From Verrucomicrobiaceae bacterium (GTDB lineage: Bacteria; Verrucomicrobiota; Verrucomicrobiia; Verrucomicrobiales; Verrucomicrobiaceae): DNA of 64,000 bases. Below the pieces are notes generated by a model. That model ran no database searches and was not told the origin of the DNA. It saw nothing but the letters and a program-made list of their open reading frames with translations. The DNA lies in contig JAIXYN010000055.1 of the NCBI GenBank assembly GCA_027490195.1, positions 1-64,000 of the forward strand. The letters run 5' to 3'. The stretch's first letter is position 1, and each line of letters starts with the position of its first letter. Positions 51,456-61,210 of the stretch are shown here, one piece after another. A program made the position numbers and the translations under genes.

Positions 51456-51938
51456 ATGGCCGCCCCCTTTCGCCTCCTTTTTGTCTGCCTGGGCAATATC
51501 TGCCGCTCGCCTGCAGCAGAGGGTGTCATGCGTGCACTGGTTGAGGCCGAAGGGTTGGCTGATCGCGTCTCGATCCGCTCCGCCGGCACGGGCGGCTGGC
51601 ATGCAGGCAAATTGCCAGACCAAAGGATGCGCACTGCGGCACAAAATCGGGGCTATGACCTCAGCAGCCGCGCCCGGCAGGTCGCCGAAAACGATTTGAG
51701 CGATTATGACCTCATTCTCGTCATGGACCGGCAAAACCTGCGTGACGTAAGGTCCTTTGACCGAGCATCCCAGTTCGACTCGAAAATTCGCCTGTTCTGT
51801 GACTTCTGCACCGACCATCAAGAGAGCGAAGTGCCGGACCCCTACTACGGCGGCGAGCAGGGTTTCGAACTCGTGCTGGATCTGCTCGAAGACGGCTGCC
51901 GGGGGGTGCTGGCGCACATTCGCTCAGCCCTCGCGTAA
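51456..51938 (+). CDS. low-molecular-weight protein-tyrosine phosphatase
   Basis: A 160-aa enzyme with the P-loop CLGNICRSPAAEG (C11, R17) and the general-acid motif DPYYGG near the C-terminus. The frame starts at 51399, but that segment overlaps the divergent spacer and lacks the family start, so I use MAAPFRLLFVC (51456). Removes phosphate from protein tyrosine or, in some relatives, arginine. It converges with the next gene, overlapping by 15 bp. Confidence 0.93.
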   Translation: MAAPFRLLFVCLGNICRSPAAEGVMRALVEAEGLADRVSIRSAGTGGWHAGKLPDQRMRTAAQNRGYDLSSRARQVAENDLSDYDLILVMDRQNLRDVRSFDRASQFDSKIRLFCDFCTDHQESEVPDPYYGGEQGFELVLDLLEDGCRGVLAHIRSALA

Positions 51939-53525
51939 AATCGCCTCAGCCACACGCATGCCATCAGCGGCAGCGGAGATGATGCCGCCAGCGTAGCCCG
52001 CGCCTTCACCCGCAGGGTAAAAATGCTTCACACGGGTGCATTCCAGCGTCTGCGGATCACGGGGAATACGGGCGGGCGAGGAACTGCGTGTTTCGACGCC
52101 CGTGAGCACCGCGTCTTCCAAGGCAAAGCCTGGTAGGTTTTTATCAATGCGTGGAATCGCCTCCTGAATCGTCTCAATCGTGTATTCAGGCAGCACCTCG
52201 CACAAATTCGACCACACCACGCCCGGCTCATAGGAGGGCAGCACCTTGCCTGGGCCGGTCGAGGCGCGTCCTGCGAGGAAATCGCCCAGCAACTGCGCAG
52301 GCGCGTGATAAGTGCCACCACCGAGGACGAAGGCCCGGCGCTCAAGATTGCGCTGAAACTCGATGCCGCTCAGTACATCTCCCGCCGGCATGTCCTCGGG
52401 CCGCACGTCCACCATGAAGCCGCTGTTGGCATTCGATTCTTCGCGGGCGTAGCTGCTCATGCCGTTGGTCACCACCATGCCCGGCTCCGAACTGGCCGCC
52501 ACGACGAGTCCACCGGGACACATGCAGAAACTGTAGGCCGCACGGCCTGTACCGCAGTGCGCGACGAACTTGTAGGGTGCCGAACCCAGCCGCTTATCCC
52601 CTGCCCATTTGCCATACAGGCTGCGATCGATCAGTTTTTGCGGGTGCTCGATGCGAACACCGATGGAAAACGGCTTGGCCTCAAACGGCACGCCATGACG
52701 ATGCAGCATGTAAAAGGTGTCCCGCGAACTGTGGCCAATGCCGAAAATGAAACGCGAGCCTTCGATCGTTTCACCATCCGCCAGCGCCAGTGCACGCATC
52801 ACGCCATCTTCGATCACCACATCCGCCACGCGCGCGCCAAAACGCACCTCGCCGCCTAAGGCGATGATTTCTTCGCGCACATGCCGCACGACTTTGATGA
52901 GCCTGTCTGTGCCGATGTGAGGCCTGCTTTTGGTCAAAATGTCCTCCGGTGCCCCTGCGGCCACCATTTCACGCAGCAGCCAGGGAATGCGGTGCTCACG
53001 GTCCCGAATCTGCGTGTAGAGCTTGCCGTCCGAAAAGGTGCCAGCTCCGCCTTCACCAAACTGCACGTTAGATTCCGGATTGAAATCCCAGCCGCGCCGC
53101 CAGAAGCCGGTCACATCACGTGCGCGATCCCCAGCAGCCTTGCCGCGCTCCAGCAACAGCGGTTTGAGTCCCGCACGGGCCAGCAGCAGGCCACAAAACA
53201 AGCCACAAGGCCCGGTGCCAACGATCACCGGGCGCGCAGAGGCGGAACGCACCACGTTTTGCGCCACTTCCTGATAGATCTCCTCCGTGGCAGGGCCGAT
53301 GCGGGGATTTTTGCCGATGCGTTTAAGCACGCGGGCCTCGTCCTTCACTTCAACGAGGAGCGTGAAGCTGAACTCCACGTGCCCGCGCCGCGCATCAATC
53401 GCCCGCTGCTTCACTTTGAGGCTGATGATGTCTCCATCGCTCGCACCCAGCTGTTTCATCACCACACGACGCAGATCATCATCTTGATGATCGACGGGAA
53501 GGAGGACCTGGGAGAGTTGCAGCAT
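51924..53525 (-). CDS. FAD-dependent oxidoreductase (NAD(P)/FAD type)
   Basis: A 533-aa protein with an N-terminal ~85-residue ferredoxin-like cap, then an FAD-binding Rossmann motif VIVGTGPCGLFCGLLLARAG, the family signature NVQFGEGGAGTFSDGKLYTQ, and a C-terminal FAD segment FYPAGEGAGYAGGIISAAADG. This is the widespread 'FAD-dependent dehydrogenase' family, without a defined substrate. The start at MLQLSQVLLPV (53525) is preferred over 53561. The 3' end overlaps the phosphatase gene by 15 bp. Confidence 0.87.
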   Translation of the reverse strand: MLQLSQVLLPVDHQDDDLRRVVMKQLGASDGDIISLKVKQRAIDARRGHVEFSFTLLVEVKDEARVLKRIGKNPRIGPATEEIYQEVAQNVVRSASARPVIVGTGPCGLFCGLLLARAGLKPLLLERGKAAGDRARDVTGFWRRGWDFNPESNVQFGEGGAGTFSDGKLYTQIRDREHRIPWLLREMVAAGAPEDILTKSRPHIGTDRLIKVVRHVREEIIALGGEVRFGARVADVVIEDGVMRALALADGETIEGSRFIFGIGHSSRDTFYMLHRHGVPFEAKPFSIGVRIEHPQKLIDRSLYGKWAGDKRLGSAPYKFVAHCGTGRAAYSFCMCPGGLVVAASSEPGMVVTNGMSSYAREESNANSGFMVDVRPEDMPAGDVLSGIEFQRNLERRAFVLGGGTYHAPAQLLGDFLAGRASTGPGKVLPSYEPGVVWSNLCEVLPEYTIETIQEAIPRIDKNLPGFALEDAVLTGVETRSSSPARIPRDPQTLECTRVKHFYPAGEGAGYAGGIISAAADGMRVAEAILREG

Positions 53526-53579
53526 GGGGGACGGGATTTGGCGGCAGTGCCAATAGCCCACGTCAAAGCCATATCAACC

Positions 53580-54536
53580 CTACTTCGTAATCGCCGGCTT
53601 CTCCTGAGGCGGTGAGTACCAGCCGAAGACCTTGTCGCCATTGAAAAGCTTATGATGCTCCGGGGTCATGCCGCCGTAATCGGCGATGACTCCGGCCTGC
53701 TCCACCGTGCCGACGCGCAGATTGGCATAAACGTCGCCTTCATCGTAGAGTACATGCAGCGGATCACGGCTTTGCAACTGCACGCCTTTGACCGGCTTGA
53801 CGACCGTGAACCTCCAAGTGGTGTCAATGTGCTGAATGGAGCCGAGTTCCTGGTAGGTCAGCGCCTTCGGCACCTTGCTAAGATCATACTGCGCCACGTT
53901 GCTGGCACGCCATGGGTCGTAGGCCGGGCTGCCCGGGTTGGCGTAATCGCCATTCCACCATGCCTGATACGGGGTATTATCGGGCTGCGCGGCACGGATC
54001 GCCGCAGGGGACTGCGTGACCGGGAAGTTGTGAATCACCGGCAGCGGATCGACTCGGTCCACGATCTTGCCCACGAGCGCGAATACATCACTCACCCGGC
54101 CATAGGTGAAGAACTGGTGTGAATCCATCAGCTCCGAAGTCGAAACGCGCGTCTTCTTGACCGTCAGGCGATGCTCATTGGCATTGGAAAACAAATTGAA
54201 GCTCAGCAGGTAGTCGATGTCCTTGTCGAGTGCTGGCACCTTGGTCGGCGCATCTTTGGGCAGCACCAGGGTCTGCGTTCCGGTCGTGGTTTCCTGGGTG
54301 GTCAGATTAAACACACGCATTTGGCCACGGCGCAGGAGGTTGGTGCTGAGGCTGTCTGCCAGTGCCCGGCCCAGATCGGGGCGCCGGGTGCCATCAACCG
54401 TGACATCCTCCGCATAGATCGCGACCTTGGGGCGTTCCGCGCTTTTCACGCTCCAATCGCCCTCGGCGTGAGCTTTGGATGAGATGATCGTGCCCAGAAG
54501 AGCAGCCAAGGCGAAAGTGATTCGGTTCTTATACAT
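53580..54536 (-). CDS. secreted hypothetical protein
   Basis: A 318-aa exported protein with a signal peptide (MYKNRITFALAALLGTIISS). The segment RPKVAIYAEDVTVDGTRRPD and following LGRALADSLSTNLLRRGQMR is reminiscent of CsgG-like lipoproteins that combine conserved beta-strands and an ALxDxL helix, but there is no lipobox. The second half is Pro/Tyr/Asp-rich. I do not recognise the family. Confidence 0.72.
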   Translation of the reverse strand: MYKNRITFALAALLGTIISSKAHAEGDWSVKSAERPKVAIYAEDVTVDGTRRPDLGRALADSLSTNLLRRGQMRVFNLTTQETTTGTQTLVLPKDAPTKVPALDKDIDYLLSFNLFSNANEHRLTVKKTRVSTSELMDSHQFFTYGRVSDVFALVGKIVDRVDPLPVIHNFPVTQSPAAIRAAQPDNTPYQAWWNGDYANPGSPAYDPWRASNVAQYDLSKVPKALTYQELGSIQHIDTTWRFTVVKPVKGVQLQSRDPLHVLYDEGDVYANLRVGTVEQAGVIADYGGMTPEHHKLFNGDKVFGWYSPPQEKPAITK

Positions 54537-54608
54537 GGCCTGTTTGAGTTCAGGCGATGTTAAAGGTTCAAAATTCGCTTGGGAAGCGAAATTTCTCCCC
54601 CCTCAGAC

Positions 54609-55547
54609 TCAAGGTTTCTTCACCAATGCCTTCACTTCCACCGCACCGATGGCCTGATGAAACACCATCTGTGTCCCCAGTTGCTCAATGACCGTGGCCT
54701 CACTCCTCTTTTTTCGCCCGGGCAGCGCCTCTTCGAGCACAGTCTGAATTGCGGACACATGGCCCACCCCATTGCCGAACTGGTCGATCAATGCCGAGCC
54801 GCTTGATCCTGGCGCCCAGTCCGTCGTCGTCTCAAGCCATACCGGTTTCGCCACCTCAGTGCCATCGGGCAGTTTGTCCGCCTCCTTTTTGTTCATGAAA
54901 GGACGCTTCACAAAACGGCTCACGATGCCCTCGCTGAAGTAGCCGCGCTTGCCACTTGGGTCGCTGAAACACCACACGGAATCTCCTGGACTCACGTCCA
55001 AACTCAGCGGCAGCGGGGTGAGCGGTTGCCCGGACTTCACCCGTAGGATGGCGCAGTCGGTACCGACATTGCAGGCCAGTACTTCCGTGACGGGCAGAAT
55101 CACATCTTCCTCCGTAGCCACCACCAGCCATCCTTCTTTCATGTTGGGCGGTGGTGCAATCACATGCGCACAGGTGGCCACGGCACCATCTGCCGTGATG
55201 GCATAACCGCCGGCTAGGTCCAGGTGCCATTTGTCACATTTGGAGCACAGATAAATCTGACCCACACGAAGATGCGACATGCGTGCCCGCTGCCAGCGTT
55301 CACGCGCAGGAAGGGGTTTTGAATCCGCAGCGGGCAGGACAAGGTCGCACTGCGTTCGCTGCGCCTGCTCGAGGGCTTTTGTCATCGACAGCAATGCCGA
55401 TTCCCCCTGCAGTTTTTTCGCCTGCTCCATCAGCACCGCATTCGGGCGCGCTCCTCGCCCTTCGGCATAGACCGGCACACCGGGAGCCTGCGCACAGGCG
55501 ATGCCAGCGGACACCAGCAGGAGCAACAGAGCGCAGGCTTGTTTCAT
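54609..55547 (-). CDS. secreted trypsin-like serine protease
   Basis: A 312-aa exported protein (signal peptide MKQACALLLLLVSAGIACA). A chymotrypsin-fold domain has the triad H128 (ATCAHVI), D164 (GTDCAILRV) and S249 (APGSSGSAL). A cysteine pair near the start of the domain (YLCSKCDKWHLD) looks like a redox or zinc knuckle. It has no PDZ domain, so unlike DegP it is probably a simple periplasmic or secreted protease. Confidence 0.85.
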   Translation of the reverse strand: MKQACALLLLLVSAGIACAQAPGVPVYAEGRGARPNAVLMEQAKKLQGESALLSMTKALEQAQRTQCDLVLPAADSKPLPARERWQRARMSHLRVGQIYLCSKCDKWHLDLAGGYAITADGAVATCAHVIAPPPNMKEGWLVVATEEDVILPVTEVLACNVGTDCAILRVKSGQPLTPLPLSLDVSPGDSVWCFSDPSGKRGYFSEGIVSRFVKRPFMNKKEADKLPDGTEVAKPVWLETTTDWAPGSSGSALIDQFGNGVGHVSAIQTVLEEALPGRKKRSEATVIEQLGTQMVFHQAIGAVEVKALVKKP

Positions 55548-55552
55548 GAGGA

Positions 55553-56824
55553 TCAGCCGATTTTCTCAGCACCGAAGTGACCGCGCAGAGCTTCAGGAAT
55601 CAAGATGGTTCCGTCTGCCTGCTGATACGTTTCGACGAGCGCCACAAACAAGCGTGCCAGCGCCGTGCCGGAACCGTTAAGCGTATGCGGGATGCGGTTT
55701 TTGCCGTTTTCATCCTTATAGCGCAGGTTCATGCGACGGGCCTGGTAGTCGCCGAAATTCGAGCAGCTCGACACTTCGAGATACGTCCCCTGCCCTGGTG
55801 CCCAAACTTCGATGTCGTAGGTCTTGGCCGAACCGAATCCGATGTCGCCCGTGCAAAGCTCGATCACGCGATAGTGCAGGCCCAGCAATTGCAGCACCTT
55901 TTCCGCATTCGCGGTGAGGCTCTCCAGTTCGGCCATGCTCGTCTCCGGGGTGGTGATCTTCACCAGCTCCACCTTGTCGAACTGATGCATGCGGATCAAT
56001 CCACGCGTGCCAAGCCCCGCGCTGCCTGCCTCACGGCGGAAGCAGGGTGTGTAGGCCGCATAATTGACCGGCAGCTTTTCGAGGGGCAGGATTTCATCGC
56101 GATGCAGATTTGTCACCGGCACCTCGGCGGTCGGGATAAGGTACAAATCATCTGCGGCGCTGTGATAAACCTGATCACCGAATTTGGGGAGCTGCCCAGT
56201 GCCGACGAGGCACTCCGATTTCACCAGCAGCGGCGGGCTGATTTCTTCATAGCCATGCTGCGTGGTGTGCAGGTCCAGCAGGAAGCTGATCAAAGCGCGT
56301 TCCAGTTTGGCACCAGCGGCGCGATACACCACAAAGGCGCTGCCAGAGATCTTGGCCCCGGCCTCGAAATCGAGCATGCCGAGCGCAGCACCTAGCACGG
56401 TATGGTCCTTCGGCTGAAAGTCATAGGCAGGCTTGGTGCCCCAGACGCGCACTTCGGGATTCTCCTCTGCGGTGCTACCCACGGGGCAGGCTTCATGCGG
56501 CAGATTTGGAATGCTCAGAAGCAGATCGCGCTGGCGCGCATCTGCCACATCGGCCTCGCGGCCAATTTCTTCGATGCGGCTGCCGATGCCCCTCACCTCA
56601 GCCTCGATGGCGCTGGTGTCCTGGCCGTTCTTTTTCGCAATGCCAATCTCTTTGCTGATGCGGTTGCGATCGCTCTGAAGTTTCTGCCGTTCCGTCTCAG
56701 CGGCGCGGCGCTGAGTGTCAATGGACTGCACCTCATCCACCAAGGATGCGAAGTCGCCACTGCGGTTGGCGAGGCGCTGTTTGACCTGTTCTGGGTTGTC
56801 ACGAATGAGGCGGATGTCGAGCAT
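55553..56824 (-). CDS. serS: seryl-tRNA synthetase
   Basis: A 423-aa class II synthetase. The N-terminal coiled-coil arm (MLDIRLIRDNPEQVKQRLAN, then RQKLQSDRNRISKEIG) binds the tRNA variable arm. Motif 2 is in FRREAGSAGLGTRGLIRMHQ and motif 3 ends GSGTALARLFVALVETYQ; the signature ISPPLLVK is present. The open frame continues 318 codons upstream, but this is antisense to the cysteine desulfurase, so the start is the ATG at 56824. Confidence 0.95.
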   Translation of the reverse strand: MLDIRLIRDNPEQVKQRLANRSGDFASLVDEVQSIDTQRRAAETERQKLQSDRNRISKEIGIAKKNGQDTSAIEAEVRGIGSRIEEIGREADVADARQRDLLLSIPNLPHEACPVGSTAEENPEVRVWGTKPAYDFQPKDHTVLGAALGMLDFEAGAKISGSAFVVYRAAGAKLERALISFLLDLHTTQHGYEEISPPLLVKSECLVGTGQLPKFGDQVYHSAADDLYLIPTAEVPVTNLHRDEILPLEKLPVNYAAYTPCFRREAGSAGLGTRGLIRMHQFDKVELVKITTPETSMAELESLTANAEKVLQLLGLHYRVIELCTGDIGFGSAKTYDIEVWAPGQGTYLEVSSCSNFGDYQARRMNLRYKDENGKNRIPHTLNGSGTALARLFVALVETYQQADGTILIPEALRGHFGAEKIG

Positions 56825-56911
56825 AAGAGCCGGGAGGTTAGCGGGAGTGTGCGTCTTGTCGAGTGCCGGAAGGCGTATTGACAGCAGGAATCGCAGTCCG
56901 ACCTTCTCGCC

Positions 56912-58081
56912 GTGATCTACCTCGACGCCAACGCCACAACGCCGGTCGATCCAGCAGTGCTGGAGGCGATGCTGCCGTTCCTGCGAGAGCAATACGCCAA
57001 TCCCGCCGCCAGCTACGCCGCTGGGCGCAGGGTGCGCCGCGCCATCGAGCAGGCACGGGCCCAGGTAGCAGCCCTGCTCAATGCCAGCCCGGTGGAAATC
57101 ACCTTCACCAGTGGCGGCACCGAATCCATCAATGCCGTGCATACCTCCGTGCGCGCCCTGTGGCCGGAGAAGCCGGAGCTCATCATCACCGGCACGGAGC
57201 ACGCCGCAGTTTTGGAGTCCTCCAGGCGCTGGCAGGCCCAGGGAGGCACAGTCACCACAGCTCCCGTGCACACAGATGGCCGGGTGGATCTCGATGCCTT
57301 GCGCGCACTTGTTCGGCCTGGAATCACTGCGCTCGTCTCCATCATGTGGGCCAACAACGAGACCGGCGTTATCGCCCCCATGCAAGAAATCGTCGCGCTG
57401 GCACACGCCGCTGGTGCGCTGGCGCATACGGATGCCGTGCAGTCGGCTGGGAAAATCCACCTTGATGTCCAAACGACGCCCGTCGATTTCCTCAGCCTCA
57501 GCGGTCACAAAATGCATGCCCCCAAGGGCATAGGCGCGCTCTACATCAGCCAGCGCGTCCGCTTTGCGCCGCTGCTCGTTGGCGGTGGTCAGGAAAGTGA
57601 ACGACGCGGCGGCACCGAAAATGTACCCGGCATCGTCGCCCTCGGCAAAGCCGCCGAACTTGCCAGCCAGCATCTCACAGACGGCAACAAGGCCCGTCTC
57701 AAATGCATGCGCGACCGTTTCGAGCACCTCATCCGCGCTGCGCTGCCAGACATGCGGATCCATGGCTGCCCGACGCACCGCCTACACACCACCAGCTCAT
57801 TCTGCCTGCCCGAAATGGATGCCGCCGGGATGCTCATCCTGCTGGATCAGGCAGGCATCGCCTGCTCCGCCGGTTCCGCCTGCCACACCGGCGCGCTGCA
57901 TGCCTCGCATGTGCTTGAGGCGATGGGTATCAGCGCCCGCGATGCTGCCTGCACGCTGCGTTTTTCCTTCAACCGTTTCAACGCCAAGGCCGATGCCGAA
58001 GCGGCGGCGCATGCGGTGATCGAATCTGCTCACAAAATGCGTGAGGCGCAGGGTGGTGAACTCGCCGTCATTTCCCACTGA
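56912..58081 (+). CDS. cysteine desulfurase (NifS/IscS-like)
   Basis: A 389-aa PLP enzyme that frees sulfur from cysteine for iron-sulfur clusters and thio-modification. The start is GTG (56912), giving MIYLDANATTPVDP. PLP lysine lies in SGHKMHAPKG, and the persulfide cysteine in ACSAGSACHTG (long loop, IscS/NifS class). It diverges from serS across 87 bp. Whether it is the IscS or NifS paralogue cannot be decided without isc neighbours. Confidence 0.92.
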   Translation: MIYLDANATTPVDPAVLEAMLPFLREQYANPAASYAAGRRVRRAIEQARAQVAALLNASPVEITFTSGGTESINAVHTSVRALWPEKPELIITGTEHAAVLESSRRWQAQGGTVTTAPVHTDGRVDLDALRALVRPGITALVSIMWANNETGVIAPMQEIVALAHAAGALAHTDAVQSAGKIHLDVQTTPVDFLSLSGHKMHAPKGIGALYISQRVRFAPLLVGGGQESERRGGTENVPGIVALGKAAELASQHLTDGNKARLKCMRDRFEHLIRAALPDMRIHGCPTHRLHTTSSFCLPEMDAAGMLILLDQAGIACSAGSACHTGALHASHVLEAMGISARDAACTLRFSFNRFNAKADAEAAAHAVIESAHKMREAQGGELAVISH

Positions 58082-58093
58082 ACCGCCATCCTC

Positions 58094-58549
58094 ATGAAAT
58101 ACCTGCCGCTTCTGCTCATGCCTGCTCTTCTCCTGCTCTCCGGCTGCGTTGCAGGAGGACTCAGCAGGGCCTTTGCCGGACAATCGCTCACGTTGAATTA
58201 TGATGACTTCGGCCCTGAGCGCATGGCCGCGCCGTTTCTGGGACCGCGCGGCTCCCACACGGTCATCGTCGCGCATTATGGATTCAACGACCTCACCCCT
58301 TCGGGGCCTGAGGGCGTTCGCTATGTGAATGTGTTGCAAAGCCTGAATTTTCTGCGGCAGGAAGTGCGCAGCCTGCCCCTCACTGCGGCCAATGAACCCC
58401 TGCGCCAGCGCCTGCGCTCCACCTACTCCCGGCTCTACCCGCTGCAGCTCCGGCGCTACAACAACGCGTTGAGTACTTCCTTCACCACCCCGTTTGTCGG
58501 CATGAACCGCCGACTCATGCTCCCGGCACTCCCGCCGCCGGAGATTTGA
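58094..58549 (+). CDS. small lipoprotein
   Basis: A 151-aa protein with a lipobox (signal MKYLPLLLMPALLLLSGC, Cys18). The mature part has regular hydrophobic spacing and no known motif. It starts 12 bp after the cysteine desulfurase, so it may be its operon partner. Function unknown. Confidence 0.75.
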   Translation: MKYLPLLLMPALLLLSGCVAGGLSRAFAGQSLTLNYDDFGPERMAAPFLGPRGSHTVIVAHYGFNDLTPSGPEGVRYVNVLQSLNFLRQEVRSLPLTAANEPLRQRLRSTYSRLYPLQLRRYNNALSTSFTTPFVGMNRRLMLPALPPPEI

Positions 58550-58598
58550 TCTCCCAACTTGAAACCTGAAACATTCGACTTGTAACTCCGCCTTTCTC

Positions 58599-59054
58599 AT
58601 GGCCCACCGTTTCACCTGCATCGAGCGCGTCCAGTTCTCCGACACCGACATGGCCGGCATCGTCCATTTCTCCAATTTCTTCCGTTACATGGAGCGCGTG
58701 GAGCATGCCTTCTTCCGCAGCCTCGGCTTCTCCATCGTCGATCAACCTGTGGAAGACGCGGAACGCGTCGGCTGGCCCCGCGTGCATGCCTCCTGCGACT
58801 ACATGGCCCCGCTGCGTGTCGAAGAGGAGTTTGAATGCGAACTCCTCGTGGAAGAAGTCCGCAGCAAAGTCATCCGCCATTACATCCGCTTTTGGAAGCT
58901 GGATGGCACGCTGGCTGCCGAAGGCCGCATCACCGCCGCCTGCGTGCGCAAAGACCGCGAGACCGGCCAGATGAAAGCCGTCGTGATCCCCCAGCGCTTT
59001 CGTGACAAGATCGAAGCGGCACCGCCGGAACTGCTTGAGCGGCCAGCAAAATAA
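58599..59054 (+). CDS. acyl-CoA thioesterase (4HBT/YbgC-like)
   Basis: A 151-aa hotdog-fold thioesterase. The active-site segment VQFSDTDMAGIVHFSNFFRY, with the catalytic D, matches the 4-hydroxybenzoyl-CoA/YbgC type. Hydrolyses acyl-CoA thioesters; the chain length is not readable. The gap to the lipoprotein gene is 49 bp. Confidence 0.88.
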   Translation: MAHRFTCIERVQFSDTDMAGIVHFSNFFRYMERVEHAFFRSLGFSIVDQPVEDAERVGWPRVHASCDYMAPLRVEEEFECELLVEEVRSKVIRHYIRFWKLDGTLAAEGRITAACVRKDRETGQMKAVVIPQRFRDKIEAAPPELLERPAK

Positions 59055-59129
59055 AACGTCATCGAGGCAATACACATACGAGTCCTGAAAGCTACTATGC
59101 ATCCCGTGCTGTTGCTGTAAGAGTGGTGA

Positions 59130-59798
59130 ATGCTGTTCATTCCCTACGAAATCGAGACACTCAGTCAGGAACGCCCCTGGGCCAACTGGCTCATGATCGC
59201 CGTATGCAGCCTTGTGTCACTCGCCGTCTTGTGGGGAGGCATCTCCAGCGAAGCCGCCGAAGCCCTGGTTCTCGATGGATGGTCTTTCCCCGGCCTAGTC
59301 GGCCATGTACTGTTGCACGCAGATTTGTTCCATCTCATCGGCAACATGATCTTCCTCTGGGTTTTCGGCAACGCCATCTGCTCCAACACCAGCAACTGGC
59401 TTTACCTCATTGCTTTCGCCGTCTGCACACTCATCGCTGCGTCGATGCATCTCGTTGCGGACGGCTCCCCTGCCATCGGAGCCAGTGGTGCCATCAATGG
59501 CATCGTGGGGATGGTGCTGGCCATGTATCCGCTCAACCGGGTGAACGTATTCTGGTTGTTTCTGGTGCGTGGAGGCTCATTCACCTGCCCCGCCTGGGCC
59601 ATCATTCTTTTCTGGTTCGCTTTCGATGTCTGGGGTGCTGTGACAGGCGGTGAGCACATCGCCTACTGGGCGCACATTGGCGGACTTCTCGGCGGCGTCG
59701 GCATCGGCATGCTGTGCCTGCATCATGGCTGGTTTCAACTGACGCAGCTCGATCACAGTTCCTTGCTGGACATCATGCGCAGGGAAAAGGCTGAATGA
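59130..59798 (+). CDS. rhomboid-family intramembrane protease
   Basis: A 222-aa membrane protein with about six helices. The rhomboid catalytic Ser is in GASGA (S119) and the His in YWAHIGG (H182). HLIGNMIFLWVFG is the family's conserved loop. Cleaves transmembrane segments; the substrate is unknown. The C-terminal tail is hydrophilic. Confidence 0.9.
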   Translation: MLFIPYEIETLSQERPWANWLMIAVCSLVSLAVLWGGISSEAAEALVLDGWSFPGLVGHVLLHADLFHLIGNMIFLWVFGNAICSNTSNWLYLIAFAVCTLIAASMHLVADGSPAIGASGAINGIVGMVLAMYPLNRVNVFWLFLVRGGSFTCPAWAIILFWFAFDVWGAVTGGEHIAYWAHIGGLLGGVGIGMLCLHHGWFQLTQLDHSSLLDIMRREKAE

Positions 59799-59937
59799 AG
59801 GCTCCATGCCTATGGCTGCTAGTGTTCTGGGAATGACGCACAAAAAGTGAACAAAGCCGTTGTGAGAGGCGTTCTCCAAAGGCAGTTCTTTGCATCACTC
59901 CCCAACTCTTGTGAACTCCCAACCCCAAACCAAAACC

Positions 59938-60510
59938 ATGCAGACCTGGCTCCTTTACGCTCTCCTCACCGTGCTCTCCTGGGGCGTCTATGGTGTCATT
60001 CTTCACGCGGCGCGCTCGAAGATGCCCATGGGGGCTGAAACCCCCAATGCCAGCCTCAAGGCCTTCCTCTTTGTCTGCATCGCGTATGCGCTCATTGGAA
60101 TCGTGACGGCACTCGTGCTGAAAGCTCGCGGCACCAACTGGAGCTTTACCGGTGAAACAGGCAGCGGCATCCCCCTCAGCCTCATCGCGGGCATCGCTGG
60201 AGCACTGGGTGCCCTTACCTTGGTTCTTGCTCTCGGCGCGGCAGCCACCCCCCTCCTGAAAGGCGGCGGCGGCTTTGGCGTGGCAGCGGCGGCGGCAGTC
60301 ATGCCCATCGTCTTTGCTGGAGCCCCAGTCATCAACACCATCACCGCCATGCTCGTGCATCCACCTGAAGGCGGGTTTAAATCGCTGCCTGTTCCATTCA
60401 TCATCGGTTGCCTCATGGCGGCTAGCGGGGCATTCCTTGTGGCCAAATACGCCCCATCCAACACCGGTGGCGGTGCTCACAAGCCAGCAGCAGCCGCCAA
60501 GCCACACTGA
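59938..60510 (+). CDS. small multi-pass membrane protein
   Basis: A 190-aa inner-membrane protein with about five helices (LLYALLTVLSWGVYGVILHA; AFLFVCIAYALIGIVTALVL; AGIAGALGALTLVLALGAAA; AAAAAVMPIVFAGAPVINT; FIIGCLMAASGAFLV). The first helix resembles the EamA-type opening, but the protein is too short for a two-repeat DMT transporter. The start is at MQTWLLYAL (59938); the longer frame begins in the spacer. Family unknown. Confidence 0.75.
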   Translation: MQTWLLYALLTVLSWGVYGVILHAARSKMPMGAETPNASLKAFLFVCIAYALIGIVTALVLKARGTNWSFTGETGSGIPLSLIAGIAGALGALTLVLALGAAATPLLKGGGGFGVAAAAAVMPIVFAGAPVINTITAMLVHPPEGGFKSLPVPFIIGCLMAASGAFLVAKYAPSNTGGGAHKPAAAAKPH

Positions 60511-60511
60511 G

Positions 60512-61204
60512 ATGGCTCGCCTGCTTCTTTTCGATATCGACGGCACGCTGATTGACAGCGATGGTGCCGGTGGCGCTGCCATTCTCGACGCCGTTGAAGA
60601 GCACTTCGGCATTCAGCGCGAACATTTTCCGCCACTCCAGCTCGCAGGGGCCACCGACCCCGCGATTGCGATGGATGTGTTCGGCCACCTGAACCGCAGC
60701 CACACGCCGGAGGAGGTCACCTCGTTTCTTGACCGCTATTTGTCCCATCTTCAGCGCCGCCTGCAGGCGGAGGACTTCACTGGCTATACCTTGCCCGGCG
60801 TGACTCAACTGCTGCAAGCCCTGCGCGGTGAAAGTGCCGCGCACCTCGGCCTGCTCACCGGCAACGTCCGCCGTGGTGCCGTGATCAAGCTGACGCGCCA
60901 CGGTATCTTCGAGTATTTCATCGAAGGCGGCTTTGGCAGTGATCATCATGACCGCAACCAGCTCGGCCCTGTGGCGCTGCAACGCATGCAGGAGGCCACC
61001 GGCACGACTTACGACATCGCTGATGTCATCGTCATCGGGGACACCCCCAAGGACATCCGCTGTGCCGAGGCCTTCGGAGCCAAGTGTCTTGCCGTCGCAA
61101 CGGGTCAGTATTCCCACGCTGAACTGAGCGCCCTGAATCCCTGGCGCTGCGTCGAATCGTTTGCTGATGTGCCAGCCATCGTTGAGCTGCTGCTGCACGA
61201 CTGA
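60512..61204 (+). CDS. HAD-family phosphatase
   Basis: A 230-aa HAD hydrolase. Motif I is DIDGTLIDSDG, motif II LTGNVRRGA, motif III in the Lys-containing middle (GSDHHDRNQ) and motif IV VIGDTPKDI. It is of the phosphoglycolate phosphatase-like type (a helical cap lies between I and II). The frame begins at 60275, but that part overlaps the membrane-protein gene, so MARLLLFDIDG (60512) is the start, 1 bp after the previous stop. Confidence 0.9.
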   Translation: MARLLLFDIDGTLIDSDGAGGAAILDAVEEHFGIQREHFPPLQLAGATDPAIAMDVFGHLNRSHTPEEVTSFLDRYLSHLQRRLQAEDFTGYTLPGVTQLLQALRGESAAHLGLLTGNVRRGAVIKLTRHGIFEYFIEGGFGSDHHDRNQLGPVALQRMQEATGTTYDIADVIVIGDTPKDIRCAEAFGAKCLAVATGQYSHAELSALNPWRCVESFADVPAIVELLLHD

Positions 61205-61210
61205 TTTCTC

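Noticed and set aside
56825-57778. 318-codon extension upstream of serS, seemingly a fused domain
   Set aside because: It is exactly antisense to the cysteine desulfurase gene and absent from known seryl-tRNA synthetases.
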